Shown one piece after another: positions 10,202-17,702 of a DNA stretch of 46,112 nucleotides; positions within the stretch are counted from its first letter, which is position 1; every line of letters starts with the position of its first letter. The stretch is from Oscillospiraceae bacterium (GTDB lineage: Bacteria; Bacillota; Clostridia; Oscillospirales; Ruminococcaceae), in contig WRKZ01000007.1 in assembly GCA_009777835.1 (NCBI GenBank), positions 1-46,112 on the forward strand, read 5' to 3'. The position numbers and the translations under genes were made by a program. The notes below the pieces were generated by a model. That model was not told the origin of the DNA. It worked only from the letters and a program-made list of their open reading frames with translations, and did not search any database.

Positions 10202-10270
10202 TTAAAAAACGACCATCACGCAACAGCAACGCCATCGCATAACGAACGCCCTTGTCCGTGTATTCCGCAT
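10202..10270 (-). CDS. Possible Arg-rich leader peptide upstream of argGH
   Basis: An ATG-initiated frame of 22 codons in the argG leader, ending in TAA about 35 bp before argG. Five of 22 residues are Arg, read by CGG, CGG, AGG, CGA and CGT, and three consecutive Cys codons occur near the end. A 9-bp potential stem (AATGAACGC with GCGTTCGTT, one wobble) encloses the start. The Shine-Dalgarno match is weak (GTGAG). A leader peptide that stalls ribosomes when Arg-tRNA is short would fit the operon, but I see no clear terminator hairpin after it, so this stays a hypothesis. Confidence 0.25.
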   Translation of the reverse strand: MRNTRTRAFVMRWRCCCVMVVF

Positions 10271-10292
10271 GAAACTCACGCGTTCATTTGTC

Positions 10293-10321
10293 AGTATAAC
10301 GGATTTAAGCCCGGTTGTCAA
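10293..10321 (-). promoter_or_regulatory. Promoter of argGH
   Basis: On the minus strand TTGACA (10321-10316) and TATACT (10298-10293) are separated by 17 bp, a near-perfect housekeeping sigma promoter. Transcription would start near 10286 and give a leader of about 117 nt before argG. No clear ARG-box palindrome was seen. Confidence 0.85.
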
Positions 10322-10369
10322 GAGATTTCGAATAATTCCTGAAAATTTCAACCTTTTTTCGAAAATGTA

Positions 10370-10398
10370 TTGACAATCGTCTTTTTTTATGCTAGACT
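10370..10398 (+). promoter_or_regulatory. Promoter for structured leader / flavoprotein gene
   Basis: TTGACA (10370-10375) and TAGACT (10393-10398) with a 17-bp spacer. The predicted start is near 10405. About 280 nt separate this from the ATG at 10688, leaving room for the candidate RNA at 10405-10565. Confidence 0.7.
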
Positions 10399-10404
10399 AT
10401 CTCT

Positions 10405-10565
10405 CAAGTAAACAAAGGCGTTTACCGAACGACCGATTAATATAATGGATACTTAATAGCTTGCTTTGCGGGTTAGTGCCATTCTGAATGTCGCTGAATA
10501 AATTTTTCAGCAGGCGTTATATATCGGCTACCGGTAGGCGTCGTTTTTGTGGTTTTTACAAATTT
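10405..10565 (+). ncRNA. Candidate structured RNA (6S-like rod shape)
   Basis: This stretch directly follows a good promoter and encodes no protein. Its ends pair over a long interrupted stem: ACAAA 10412-10416 with TTTGT 10546-10550, TACCG 10423-10427 with CGGTA 10532-10536, CCGAT 10433-10437 with ATCGG 10523-10527. An inner hairpin pairs GCTGAA 10493-10498 with TTCAGC 10506-10511. T-runs follow the closing stem at 10544-10548 and 10553-10557. A rod with internal bubbles closed by the RNA's own ends resembles 6S RNA, but I do not recognise conserved 6S sequence. It may instead be a 5' leader. Confidence 0.35.
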
Positions 10566-10617
10566 TTCAAAATCGGAGCCTATAAGTTTGAATTAAAGCT
10601 CACAGGTCGGTGACTTT

Positions 10618-10686
10618 GCCGCCGAGCAGGTGAGCCGGACAGGCTTGATTCATGCCACGTTTGTGGTAGAAAGGCATGGTCATAAT
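10618..10686 (+). repeat. Dispersed repeat B, copy 1
   Basis: A 69-bp element with 60 of 69 bases identical to 33290-33358 on the other strand. It contains nested inverted repeats (CATGCC with GGCATG around CCACGTTTGTGG), and GTGAGC (10631-10636) can pair with GCTCAC just upstream. In this copy it ends two bases before the ATG of the downstream gene and supplies an AGAAAGG ribosome-binding sequence. Confidence 0.75.
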
Positions 10687-10687
10687 T

Positions 10688-12529
10688 ATGATTAAAATCA
10701 ATGGTCAAGAGATAGAATTTCAACCGGGTAAGACAATCCTGCAAACGGCGACTGCGAACGGGATTGAAATCCCGGCTTTGTGTTGTGATTCCGCGGTGGA
10801 ATTGCCGCCTTTCGGTGCGTGCGGAATCTGCATAGTCGAAGTCGAAGGGAATCTGCGGCTGTTACGTGCCTGCACGACTTTTGCGGCAGACGGAATGACA
10901 ATCCATACCGAAAGTGAGCGGATTCGTAAAAACCGCAAAATGACGTTGGAACTGCTGATTTCCGACCATTGCGGCGATTGTAAACCACCGTGTTCTCTTG
11001 CCTGTCCCGCCGAGACTGATTGTATGGGGTATGTTCGGCTAATCGGAAAAGGCGAACACGAAAAAGCATGGAATCTAATACGTGAAAAAGTACCGTTCCC
11101 CGGCTCAATCGGTCGGGTTTGCCCTCGTCCGTGCGAAAAAGAATGTCGCCGACAAACGGTCGATGAAGCGATTGCTATAGGCGACTTAAAGGTCTTCTCT
11201 GCAAAATCGGAACATCTGCATCAACCGACTCTTCCCAAACCGACAAACAAGTCGATTGCGATAATCGGCGGCGGTCCGGGCGGACTTTCGGCGGCATACT
11301 ATCTGCGATTAAAAGGTCATAACGTCACGATTTATGAGGCTCAACCCCAATCGGGAGGAATGTTGCGGTACGGAATTCCCGAGTTTAGATTGCCTAAAGC
11401 GGTTCTTCAAAAGGAAATCGACCTAATCGAGCAAATCGGGGTGGAAATCCGAACCAACGCTAAAGTCGCATTGAGCGACGTGGTCGGAAAACATGATGCG
11501 ATTATCGTTGCAATCGGCGCATGGAGTTCAACCATGCTGAACATTCCGGGTGAAATCGCCGGGATTGACTACCTGCGTGAGCTTCCGTCGGTAAAAGGCA
11601 AGCGTGTTGCGGTAATCGGCGGCGGAAACACCGCGATGGATGCTTGCAGAGTTGCCGTGCGGGAGGGTGCGGCAAAGGTCTACTGCGTATATCGCAGAAC
11701 ACGAGACGTTATGCCCGCCGACAAACACGAGGTCGATGGTGCGGAAAATGAAGGCGTTGAATTCATGTTTTCGACCCCGCCGGATGCTATGCCGAAAGAC
11801 TTATCTGATGTGGTAATCACCGCTATCGGTCAACGCGCAAATTTAGACGGATTCGCCGAACTTGAATTAACCGATTGGCGTACGATTAAAGCTGATTCCC
11901 ACACCTTCTTAACGAATATCGACGGTGTTTTCGCTATTGGAGATGCAACCAACAAAGGCGCGGACATAGCAGTCTCGGCAATCGGGGAAGGGCGAAAATG
12001 CGCCGAATCGGTGGATATGTATCTGAACAACAATCTAATCGAAATCTGCGAACAAAAACAAGAAGTCCTCGTAAAATCGGAAGAAGCGGAAGTACTCAAA
12101 CGTCTCGCCGCAGAAAAGCATGAAAAGCAATCCCGCTGTTCCGACCTGCACAAAGAAGCCGAACGCTGTCTCGCTTGCGGGTGTAGCGCGTATCACGATT
12201 GCAAACTCATTCGATACGCTAACGAGTACGGTGTTCAAGTCGGGCGATTCGCCGGTGAAAAATCACCCACCGACAGCAGACGAATCGACCGCTCTGACCA
12301 TGATAACATAATCCGCAACCCCGACAAATGCGTAAAATGCGGACTATGCGTCCGCACCTGCGATAAAATCGAAGGAAAATACGCACTCGAACGTATCGGT
12401 CGCGGATTCAATGTGAAAATCGGTACCGCATTCGAACGCCGACTAAAAGACACCGCTTGCAATGGTTGCGGAAAATGCGCTCAAGTCTGTCCGACAGGTG
12501 CCATAACGAAATCGAAATCCGAAGGATAA
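10688..12529 (+). CDS. GltD-like FAD/NAD(P) oxidoreductase with [2Fe-2S] and ferredoxin domains
   Basis: A protein of 613 residues from the ATG at 10688, which lies 13 nt after AGAAAGG, the expected distance for that part of the anti-SD match; an in-frame ATG at 10676 is too close. Domains in order: a plant-type [2Fe-2S] ferredoxin (CC..FGACGIC..RAC), a NuoG-like Cys segment (HCGDC), a GltD/NfnL-type flavoprotein with FAD motif GGGPGGLSAAYYL and NAD(P) motif GGGNTAMDA, and a C-terminal pair of [4Fe-4S] motifs (CVKCGLCVRTC, CNGCGKCAQVCPTG). It should pass electrons between NAD(P)H and ferredoxin-like carriers. The NAD(P) domain lacks about 40 residues found in GltD between EGVEF and AIGQ. No catalytic partner is nearby. 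Confidence 0.82.
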   Translation: MIKINGQEIEFQPGKTILQTATANGIEIPALCCDSAVELPPFGACGICIVEVEGNLRLLRACTTFAADGMTIHTESERIRKNRKMTLELLISDHCGDCKPPCSLACPAETDCMGYVRLIGKGEHEKAWNLIREKVPFPGSIGRVCPRPCEKECRRQTVDEAIAIGDLKVFSAKSEHLHQPTLPKPTNKSIAIIGGGPGGLSAAYYLRLKGHNVTIYEAQPQSGGMLRYGIPEFRLPKAVLQKEIDLIEQIGVEIRTNAKVALSDVVGKHDAIIVAIGAWSSTMLNIPGEIAGIDYLRELPSVKGKRVAVIGGGNTAMDACRVAVREGAAKVYCVYRRTRDVMPADKHEVDGAENEGVEFMFSTPPDAMPKDLSDVVITAIGQRANLDGFAELELTDWRTIKADSHTFLTNIDGVFAIGDATNKGADIAVSAIGEGRKCAESVDMYLNNNLIEICEQKQEVLVKSEEAEVLKRLAAEKHEKQSRCSDLHKEAERCLACGCSAYHDCKLIRYANEYGVQVGRFAGEKSPTDSRRIDRSDHDNIIRNPDKCVKCGLCVRTCDKIEGKYALERIGRGFNVKIGTAFERRLKDTACNGCGKCAQVCPTGAITKSKSEG

Positions 12530-12571
12530 TATTGCGGCAAAGTCGCTGTCATATAGCATTTCCACGTGTTA

Positions 12572-13402
12572 TTACTCCGCAACGGGAATTTTCTTGTCGA
12601 ACCTGTTAAATTCGTAGCCGGAAAAGTCAAAACTCTCCACCGTGAAATCGTAGAACGATTTCACGGTGTTGTCAATTGAAACAGCGGGCGCATCATAAGT
12701 CGGCGATTCCAGCAACTCCTCAACCATGGGAATATGACGGTCGTATATATGCGCATCTGCGATTACATGAACCAACTCACCGACCCGTAATGCGTTCACC
12801 TGTGCGAACATCATAAGCAAAGCAGAATACTGACAGACGTTCCAGTTATTCGCAACAAGCATGTCCTGCGAACGCTGATTCAAAATCCCATTGAGTGTAT
12901 TTCCACTGACGTTCAAGGTCAAGCTGTAGGCACACGGATAGAGATTCATGTACTGCAGGTCGGAATGTACATATATGTTGGTGAGTATTCGTCTGCTTGC
13001 GGGATTATGCTTAAGCTCATACAGAAGTCGGTCAACCTGGTCAAACTCGCCCTCGGGGTAGGAATGTTTCACCCCTAATTGATACCCGTAGGCTTTGCCT
13101 ATACTCCCGTCGGAATCTGCCCATTGCTCCCAGATTTTACTGTTCAAATCCCGTGTGTTGTTGGATTTCTTCTGCCAAATCCACAGAATCTCATCAATCG
13201 CCTTTTTGTAGAAGGTCTGTCTCAATGTCAAGATAGGGAATTCCCTCGACAGGTCGTACCGATTGACAATCCCGAATCTCTTCACTGTATGCGCCGGCGA
13301 ACCATCTTCCCATTTAGGACGAACTTGCAAACTCGTATCCCAAAACCCATTTTGCAGTATGTCTTTACAGTTTTCGATAAAAATTTTATCGGCATAACTC
13401 AT
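12572..13402 (-). CDS. thyA: Thymidylate synthase ThyA
   Basis: 276 residues, aligned along its whole length with the Bacillus subtilis ThyA type. The catalytic Cys is in YPCAYSLTL, and the phosphate-binding and folate motifs appear as SRRILTNIY, NQRSQDMLVANNWN and HIYDRHI. It makes dTMP from dUMP using methylene-tetrahydrofolate. No dihydrofolate reductase gene accompanies it. It is the last gene of the minus-strand pyrimidine run, 27 bp after aspartate kinase. The 42 bp to the convergent flavoprotein gene contain no clear terminator. Confidence 0.94.
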   Translation of the reverse strand: MSYADKIFIENCKDILQNGFWDTSLQVRPKWEDGSPAHTVKRFGIVNRYDLSREFPILTLRQTFYKKAIDEILWIWQKKSNNTRDLNSKIWEQWADSDGSIGKAYGYQLGVKHSYPEGEFDQVDRLLYELKHNPASRRILTNIYVHSDLQYMNLYPCAYSLTLNVSGNTLNGILNQRSQDMLVANNWNVCQYSALLMMFAQVNALRVGELVHVIADAHIYDRHIPMVEELLESPTYDAPAVSIDNTVKSFYDFTVESFDFSGYEFNRFDKKIPVAE

Positions 13403-13429
13403 TTTCGCGAAACCGCCTTCTTACTTAAT

Positions 13430-14761
13430 TTAAGATTCACTCAACATGAACACATCATATAGAGACTTTATCGCCTTCTCGAAGTCACTCTCTTTAATTC
13501 CGACTATAACGTTCAGCTCGGACGAACCCTGGTCGATTACTCTTATATTGATTCTCGCGTGACTCAACGCCGAGAAAATCCTTGCTGCTGTTCCCCTGCG
13601 TTCTTTCATTCCGCGACCCACGATTGCAATCATTGAAATCCCGTGCTCCACCTCAATATGATTCGGTCTGGCAACTTGATTGATTAACTCGATTATATTC
13701 GGGTGCTTTTCGATAACCGCAGTTGACAAAACAACGCTCAACGTATCGATTCCCGACGGAATATGCTCAAAGTTAATCCCCTGTGATTCAAACAAGGTGA
13801 GAATCCGCCGTAAGAATCCGACTTCATTGTTCATTCCGTCCTTTTCCATCGAAATAACGCTGAAGTTCTTTCGCCCGGCAATTCCCGTGATAACAGGGGT
13901 ATCGCCGTCTTCGGGTGCATCATGAACAATCATAGTTCCGGGCGCAGAAGGCTCGTTCGTATTACGTATGTTAATCGGAATTTTAGCTGCCCTTACCGGG
14001 AAAATCGAGTCTTCGTGGAGTACCGTCGCACCCATATACGAAAGTTCCCGCAACTCACGATAAGTAATCACACGAATCACTTTCGGCTCGTCTACGATTC
14101 GCGGGTCGGCAGCTAAGAATCCCGAAACATCAGTCCAGTTCTCGTACAGATTCGCCTTAATTGCACGCGCAACAATCGAACCTGTGACATCGCTCCCCCC
14201 GCGTGAAAAAGTCTTGATGGTTCCGTCGGGTAAAGCCCCATAGAATCCCGGAATGACTGCGTAACGTTCTTTCTCCAACAAGGCGGTCAATGCCGCATTA
14301 GTCAAATCCGCATCAAACTCACCGCCGGATTCACTGTTACGAAAAAAAATCGCTTTAGCCGCATCAACGAAGGCAAACCCCAGAAAATTCGCCAGTATAA
14401 TTCCGTTTAGATATTCCCCGCGGCTTGCCGCGTAATCCCTGCCGGCTTTATTCTTGAAGTTTTCGAGTATAACAGCATATTCGTTCTCGAGTGATAAGTC
14501 CAGTCGCAAATCGTTGATTATTCCGTCGAATCGTTCGGCAATCGCCTTAAATTCTTTTTCGGGCGTACCGCCGTTCGTGACTGCATCATAGCAATCGTAC
14601 AGCATATCGGTGACTTTAGTGTCAGCACCGAACCGTTTTCCCGGCGCAGACGGAATCACGTATCTGCGTTTACCATCACTTTCGATTATACTCTTTACTT
14701 TGCGGAACTGTTCCGCATCTGCGAGGGAAGAACCCCCAAATTTTACTACATATTTAGCCAT
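13430..14761 (-). CDS. Aspartate kinase
   Basis: A 443-residue amino-acid kinase starting KYVVKFGGSSLADAEQF (KFGGSS phosphate loop). FSRGGSDVTGSIVARA and the following WTDVSGFLAADPR are aspartokinase hallmarks. The C-terminal ~150 residues form two ACT domains (FSVISMEKDGMNNEVGFL; ISMIAIVGRGM...ARINIRVIDQGSSELNVIVGI). It phosphorylates aspartate as the first step to lysine, threonine and methionine, and ACT domains usually give feedback inhibition. Whether it is lysC or a threonine-sensitive form cannot be told. It lies between a small membrane protein and thyA on the same strand. Confidence 0.93.
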   Translation of the reverse strand: MAKYVVKFGGSSLADAEQFRKVKSIIESDGKRRYVIPSAPGKRFGADTKVTDMLYDCYDAVTNGGTPEKEFKAIAERFDGIINDLRLDLSLENEYAVILENFKNKAGRDYAASRGEYLNGIILANFLGFAFVDAAKAIFFRNSESGGEFDADLTNAALTALLEKERYAVIPGFYGALPDGTIKTFSRGGSDVTGSIVARAIKANLYENWTDVSGFLAADPRIVDEPKVIRVITYRELRELSYMGATVLHEDSIFPVRAAKIPINIRNTNEPSAPGTMIVHDAPEDGDTPVITGIAGRKNFSVISMEKDGMNNEVGFLRRILTLFESQGINFEHIPSGIDTLSVVLSTAVIEKHPNIIELINQVARPNHIEVEHGISMIAIVGRGMKERRGTAARIFSALSHARINIRVIDQGSSELNVIVGIKESDFEKAIKSLYDVFMLSES

Positions 14762-14789
14762 GAATACTTACTCCTTTTATCATGAATAT

Positions 14790-15029
14790 TTACCTAAAAA
14801 GACCACCGCAAACGCAAACCAACTGATATATCACGCAAAGCGGTAAAATCGGTATAAAGACGGTGAAAATAAATGCGTGCATGAAAAAACTATCCCATAC
14901 GGCATCCCACCCGTATACGGTACCGAACATAGAAAAGCCGTTCCAATATGACAAAATTGAGCTACCGAGGATAAAAACATAAGGCACAAGCGATATAAAA
15001 AAGAAAACCTTCGCAACTTTCAGTTTCAT
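14790..15029 (-). CDS. Small membrane protein, unknown function
   Basis: 79 residues from the ATG at 15029, which has AGGAG 9 nt upstream. An in-frame start at 15062 would overlap pyrD and lacks such a site. Two hydrophobic segments are visible (about residues 5-25 and 45-72), separated by a Trp-rich polar stretch (GWDAVWDSF). I recognise no family. It sits between pyrD and aspartate kinase in the same run and is probably co-transcribed. Confidence 0.6.
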   Translation of the reverse strand: MKLKVAKVFFFISLVPYVFILGSSILSYWNGFSMFGTVYGWDAVWDSFFMHAFIFTVFIPILPLCVIYQLVCVCGGLFR

Positions 15030-15045
15030 AAAGAAAATCTCCTGC

Positions 15046-15972
15046 TCACTGCCACTTCTCAACTTTTCCTATGACTTCGCTGAGATTCTTCACATCGTTG
15101 ACGTTCATATAATGCTCAATCCCGCCAATGATTTTCAACGGAGCATATGGGTCACTTATAATCACAGTCCCGATTTGTATGGCTTTCGCCCCTGCCAGCA
15201 TCATTTCGATTGCGTCTTCGGCATTCATAATACCACCCATACCCACTACATCGATTTTGACTGCATTCGCTACCTGCCACACCATTCTCACTGCAACAGG
15301 GAAAACCGCCGCCCCGGATAATCCGCCTACGTTATTGCGAAGAATGGGTCTGCGGGTCTTAATATCAATTCTCATACCGAGGAGCGTATTAATCAGCGAA
15401 ACACAGTCCGCCCCCTCCGACTCGACCGCTTTAGCGATTTCGGTTATATCCGAAACGTTAGGTGTAAGTTTGACCATCAGCGGCTTTTTCGTGACAGCCC
15501 TTACCGCTTTGGTGACTTTTGCCGCACTTTCGGCGGTCACACCCCATGCCGCCCCACCTTCCTTGACGTTCGGGCAGGAGATGTTAAGCTCAAGCATAGA
15601 AACATCGGTCTGTTCGAGTTTTTCGGCGGTCTGAACATAATCCTCGATGGTCGCCCCCGCAAAATTCGCAATGACTACCCCGCCTTTTTTTTGCATGAAC
15701 GGCAGATGCTTTTCAATGAACGTATCCACACCGGGATTCTGCAATCCCACCGAATTAAGCATACCCGCCGGTGTTTCGGCGATTCGAGGGGGGGTATTAC
15801 CTTCCCGCGGCTCCAAAGTCAACCCCTTACACGAAATCCCGCCGAGAATATTAATCGGATATAACTCATTATAGTCCTCACCGAACCCATACGTTCCCGA
15901 TGCGGCGATTACCGGATTTGCAAAACGTACCCCTGCAACCGTCACCGATAAATCCCTCTTTTTCCTGCTCAC
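15046..15972 (-). CDS. pyrD: Dihydroorotate dehydrogenase B, catalytic subunit
   Basis: A 308-residue FMN TIM barrel of class 1B. Visible motifs are ASGTYGFG near the N-terminus, NSVGLQNPG, the active-site loop ELNISCPNVKEGG with catalytic Cys, and GMGGIMNAEDAIEMMLAGA for phosphate binding. It oxidises dihydroorotate to orotate and passes electrons through PyrK to NAD+. The start is GTG at 15972, overlapping the pyrK stop by 4 bp (GTGA), which supports coupled translation of the two subunits. Confidence 0.95.
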   Translation of the reverse strand: MSRKKRDLSVTVAGVRFANPVIAASGTYGFGEDYNELYPINILGGISCKGLTLEPREGNTPPRIAETPAGMLNSVGLQNPGVDTFIEKHLPFMQKKGGVVIANFAGATIEDYVQTAEKLEQTDVSMLELNISCPNVKEGGAAWGVTAESAAKVTKAVRAVTKKPLMVKLTPNVSDITEIAKAVESEGADCVSLINTLLGMRIDIKTRRPILRNNVGGLSGAAVFPVAVRMVWQVANAVKIDVVGMGGIMNAEDAIEMMLAGAKAIQIGTVIISDPYAPLKIIGGIEHYMNVNDVKNLSEVIGKVEKWQ

Positions 15973-16733
15973 AAAATCACCTCATTCCCGTCGAATACCG
16001 GGCCGTCCTTACAGACCCTCCTAACACCGGATTCGGTCTTACACGCACAGACTACACACGCACCGACCCCGCAACCCATTCTTTCTTCCAACGAAACCTC
16101 GCACGCGACCGAATTTCGTCGGCACTCCTCTATGACTGCTTTCAGCATGGGTTCAGGACCGCAAGCATAGACTTGAACGACATCGCCCTTCGCCAACTCC
16201 TGCGCCAGGGGAGTCGTCACCGCACCGCGAAAACCGACACTTCCGTCATCGGTGCAGGTGATAACATGAGAATCCGCACGTTTGAAATCCCCCGCAAGAA
16301 TAATCCTATCATAGCTGCGGAATCCCAAAATAGCCGTCGAACTCTCCTTCATGACTTTTGCAATCGCCAACAACGGGGGAACACCGATTCCCCCTCCGAC
16401 TAAAACCACCCTCTTATTCGGGTGGATTTCCGATGGAAGCGTGAACCCTTTGCCGAGCGGGGCAATCATATCGATATTATCGCCCACATTAAGGGCGGTA
16501 AGTTTTGCCGTACCTTGACCGCGAATTTCAAAAACGATTCGCAACGCCCCGTTCTTATGGTCGATTTCGCAAATTGAGACCGGTCTGCGCAAAGTAAATC
16601 CATCGATTTTTATATGAACGAACTGACCCGGCTTCGCCAGCTCCGCCATATCAGGACAAAGAATCTCGTAGGAGTATATTCCCGCTGAAATAGCCGTCTT
16701 TTCAATCACCGGATACGCACCGCATTTATACAT
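15969..16733 (-). CDS. pyrK: Dihydroorotate dehydrogenase electron-transfer subunit
   Basis: A 254-residue ferredoxin-reductase-like protein. The FAD site is RRPVSICEID, the NAD-binding fold has LVGGGIGVPPLLAIA, and the C-terminal [2Fe-2S] site is ERMGCGVGACVVCACKT with a fourth Cys in RRVCKDGPVF. It links PyrD to NAD+. A strong AGAAAGGA ribosome-binding site lies upstream. The 79 bp between it and the upstream lipoprotein gene show no terminator, so it likely belongs to the long pyr transcript. Confidence 0.95.
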   Translation of the reverse strand: MYKCGAYPVIEKTAISAGIYSYEILCPDMAELAKPGQFVHIKIDGFTLRRPVSICEIDHKNGALRIVFEIRGQGTAKLTALNVGDNIDMIAPLGKGFTLPSEIHPNKRVVLVGGGIGVPPLLAIAKVMKESSTAILGFRSYDRIILAGDFKRADSHVITCTDDGSVGFRGAVTTPLAQELAKGDVVQVYACGPEPMLKAVIEECRRNSVACEVSLEERMGCGVGACVVCACKTESGVRRVCKDGPVFDGNEVIL

Positions 16734-16812
16734 ACAGTTTTTTCCTTTCTGGTAGTATTACCTCGCAACCCACATGAAAATTTCGTCAATAAAGAAAACT
16801 TCGTCTGTTTTT

Positions 16813-17118
16813 TCAGCCAACGACCATAGCAGCTCCTCTGCCCGGGATTTTTGTGAAAACATCGTCACCTCTGCGATAACAATAAGACGCTCCGTCTGTG
16901 ACGGTATAGATATCCCCCTTGAAAATCTCGATTATCTTATCAAGTCTCAAAACATCCTCACCCGAGCCGGTCTCCTCCGAAACAAATTCAGTCGATTCAC
17001 CGTCATGGGTTGTCTGCTCTCTGCGGGCAGGTGGTTCTTCCGTCACTTCCGGGGTTGAAGTCGTACAAGCCGTACACGCAATCGCCATTGACAATAATAG
17101 TAAAGCAAATCTTTTCAA
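16813..17118 (-). CDS. Putative lipoprotein, unknown function
   Basis: 101 residues with a lipoprotein signal peptide (KR, hydrophobic LLLLSMAI, then Cys15 or Cys18 as the likely lipid anchor). A low-complexity Thr/Glu-rich linker follows, then a short C-terminal segment with YTVTDGASYCYRR. I recognise no family. It starts 2 bp after the stop of the membrane protein upstream and is probably translated with it. It lies inside the pyrimidine operon, between carB and pyrK, an unusual place for an exported protein. Confidence 0.6.
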   Translation of the reverse strand: MKRFALLLLSMAIACTACTTSTPEVTEEPPARREQTTHDGESTEFVSEETGSGEDVLRLDKIIEIFKGDIYTVTDGASYCYRRGDDVFTKIPGRGAAMVVG

Positions 17119-17120
17119 AG

Positions 17121-17696
17121 CTAATCCTCCACGATTCGTTTTTTAGGCTTTTCAGATTTATCCGACTCCCCCGACTCAGACTTAGCCGAGACAACATGAG
17201 CAGCCGCACGAATCCTGATTTTCGTGAACTTAACAAGGATAGAGATTACAACGGCTGTCGCCACTATCGAAAAGCTGAAAATCCCCTCCGGCTCGTGCCG
17301 CAAACTGATGAAGCTCAAGTGTTTCCCCAAAAACTCGTATAACGTCATAATCAAAAGAATCCGTATTAGCAATACCGAATACACCCATATATTATACTGA
17401 TTCTGATTGAGTTTCGTTCGTTTGCGAAAAATAAACGGCAGAACGATTCCCGCAATGAAAATCAGAAGCCCCGCGACCGCCCAGATAATAATCGGGTAGG
17501 GGTTCACGTGAATCGATTCATCGGCTTTTATTTCCCGATTTAACGCCAAATCGTGACCGATTTCCGAGACAATCGTACTTACAAGCACATACAGCAGAAA
17601 CAATGCCAGAAAATCAAGCAAAAACTGCACGAACTGGTAATTCCGCTTCGGTTTGGCGGTGAGTTTCAAGATTTTGTTTTTCATGTTTATGACCAT
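17121..17696 (-). CDS. Membrane protein, unknown function
   Basis: 191 residues with four hydrophobic segments (about 25-45, 68-90, 108-125 and 145-160) and a Lys/Ser/Glu-rich cytoplasmic-looking tail. I recognise no family. The start may be the ATG at 17696 (AGGA about 4-5 nt upstream) or the one at 17684. It follows carB by 6 bp and precedes the lipoprotein gene by 2 bp, so it belongs to the same transcript. A role linked to pyrimidine uptake or to the envelope would be a guess. Confidence 0.6.
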   Translation of the reverse strand: MVINMKNKILKLTAKPKRNYQFVQFLLDFLALFLLYVLVSTIVSEIGHDLALNREIKADESIHVNPYPIIIWAVAGLLIFIAGIVLPFIFRKRTKLNQNQYNIWVYSVLLIRILLIMTLYEFLGKHLSFISLRHEPEGIFSFSIVATAVVISILVKFTKIRIRAAAHVVSAKSESGESDKSEKPKKRIVED

Positions 17697-17702
17697 ACAT
17701 TC

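Noticed and set aside
12545-12566. Third repeat family: CGCTGTCATATAGCA also near 39524
   Set aside because: One shared 15-mer is expected by chance in 46 kb. The flanks show only weak further similarity.
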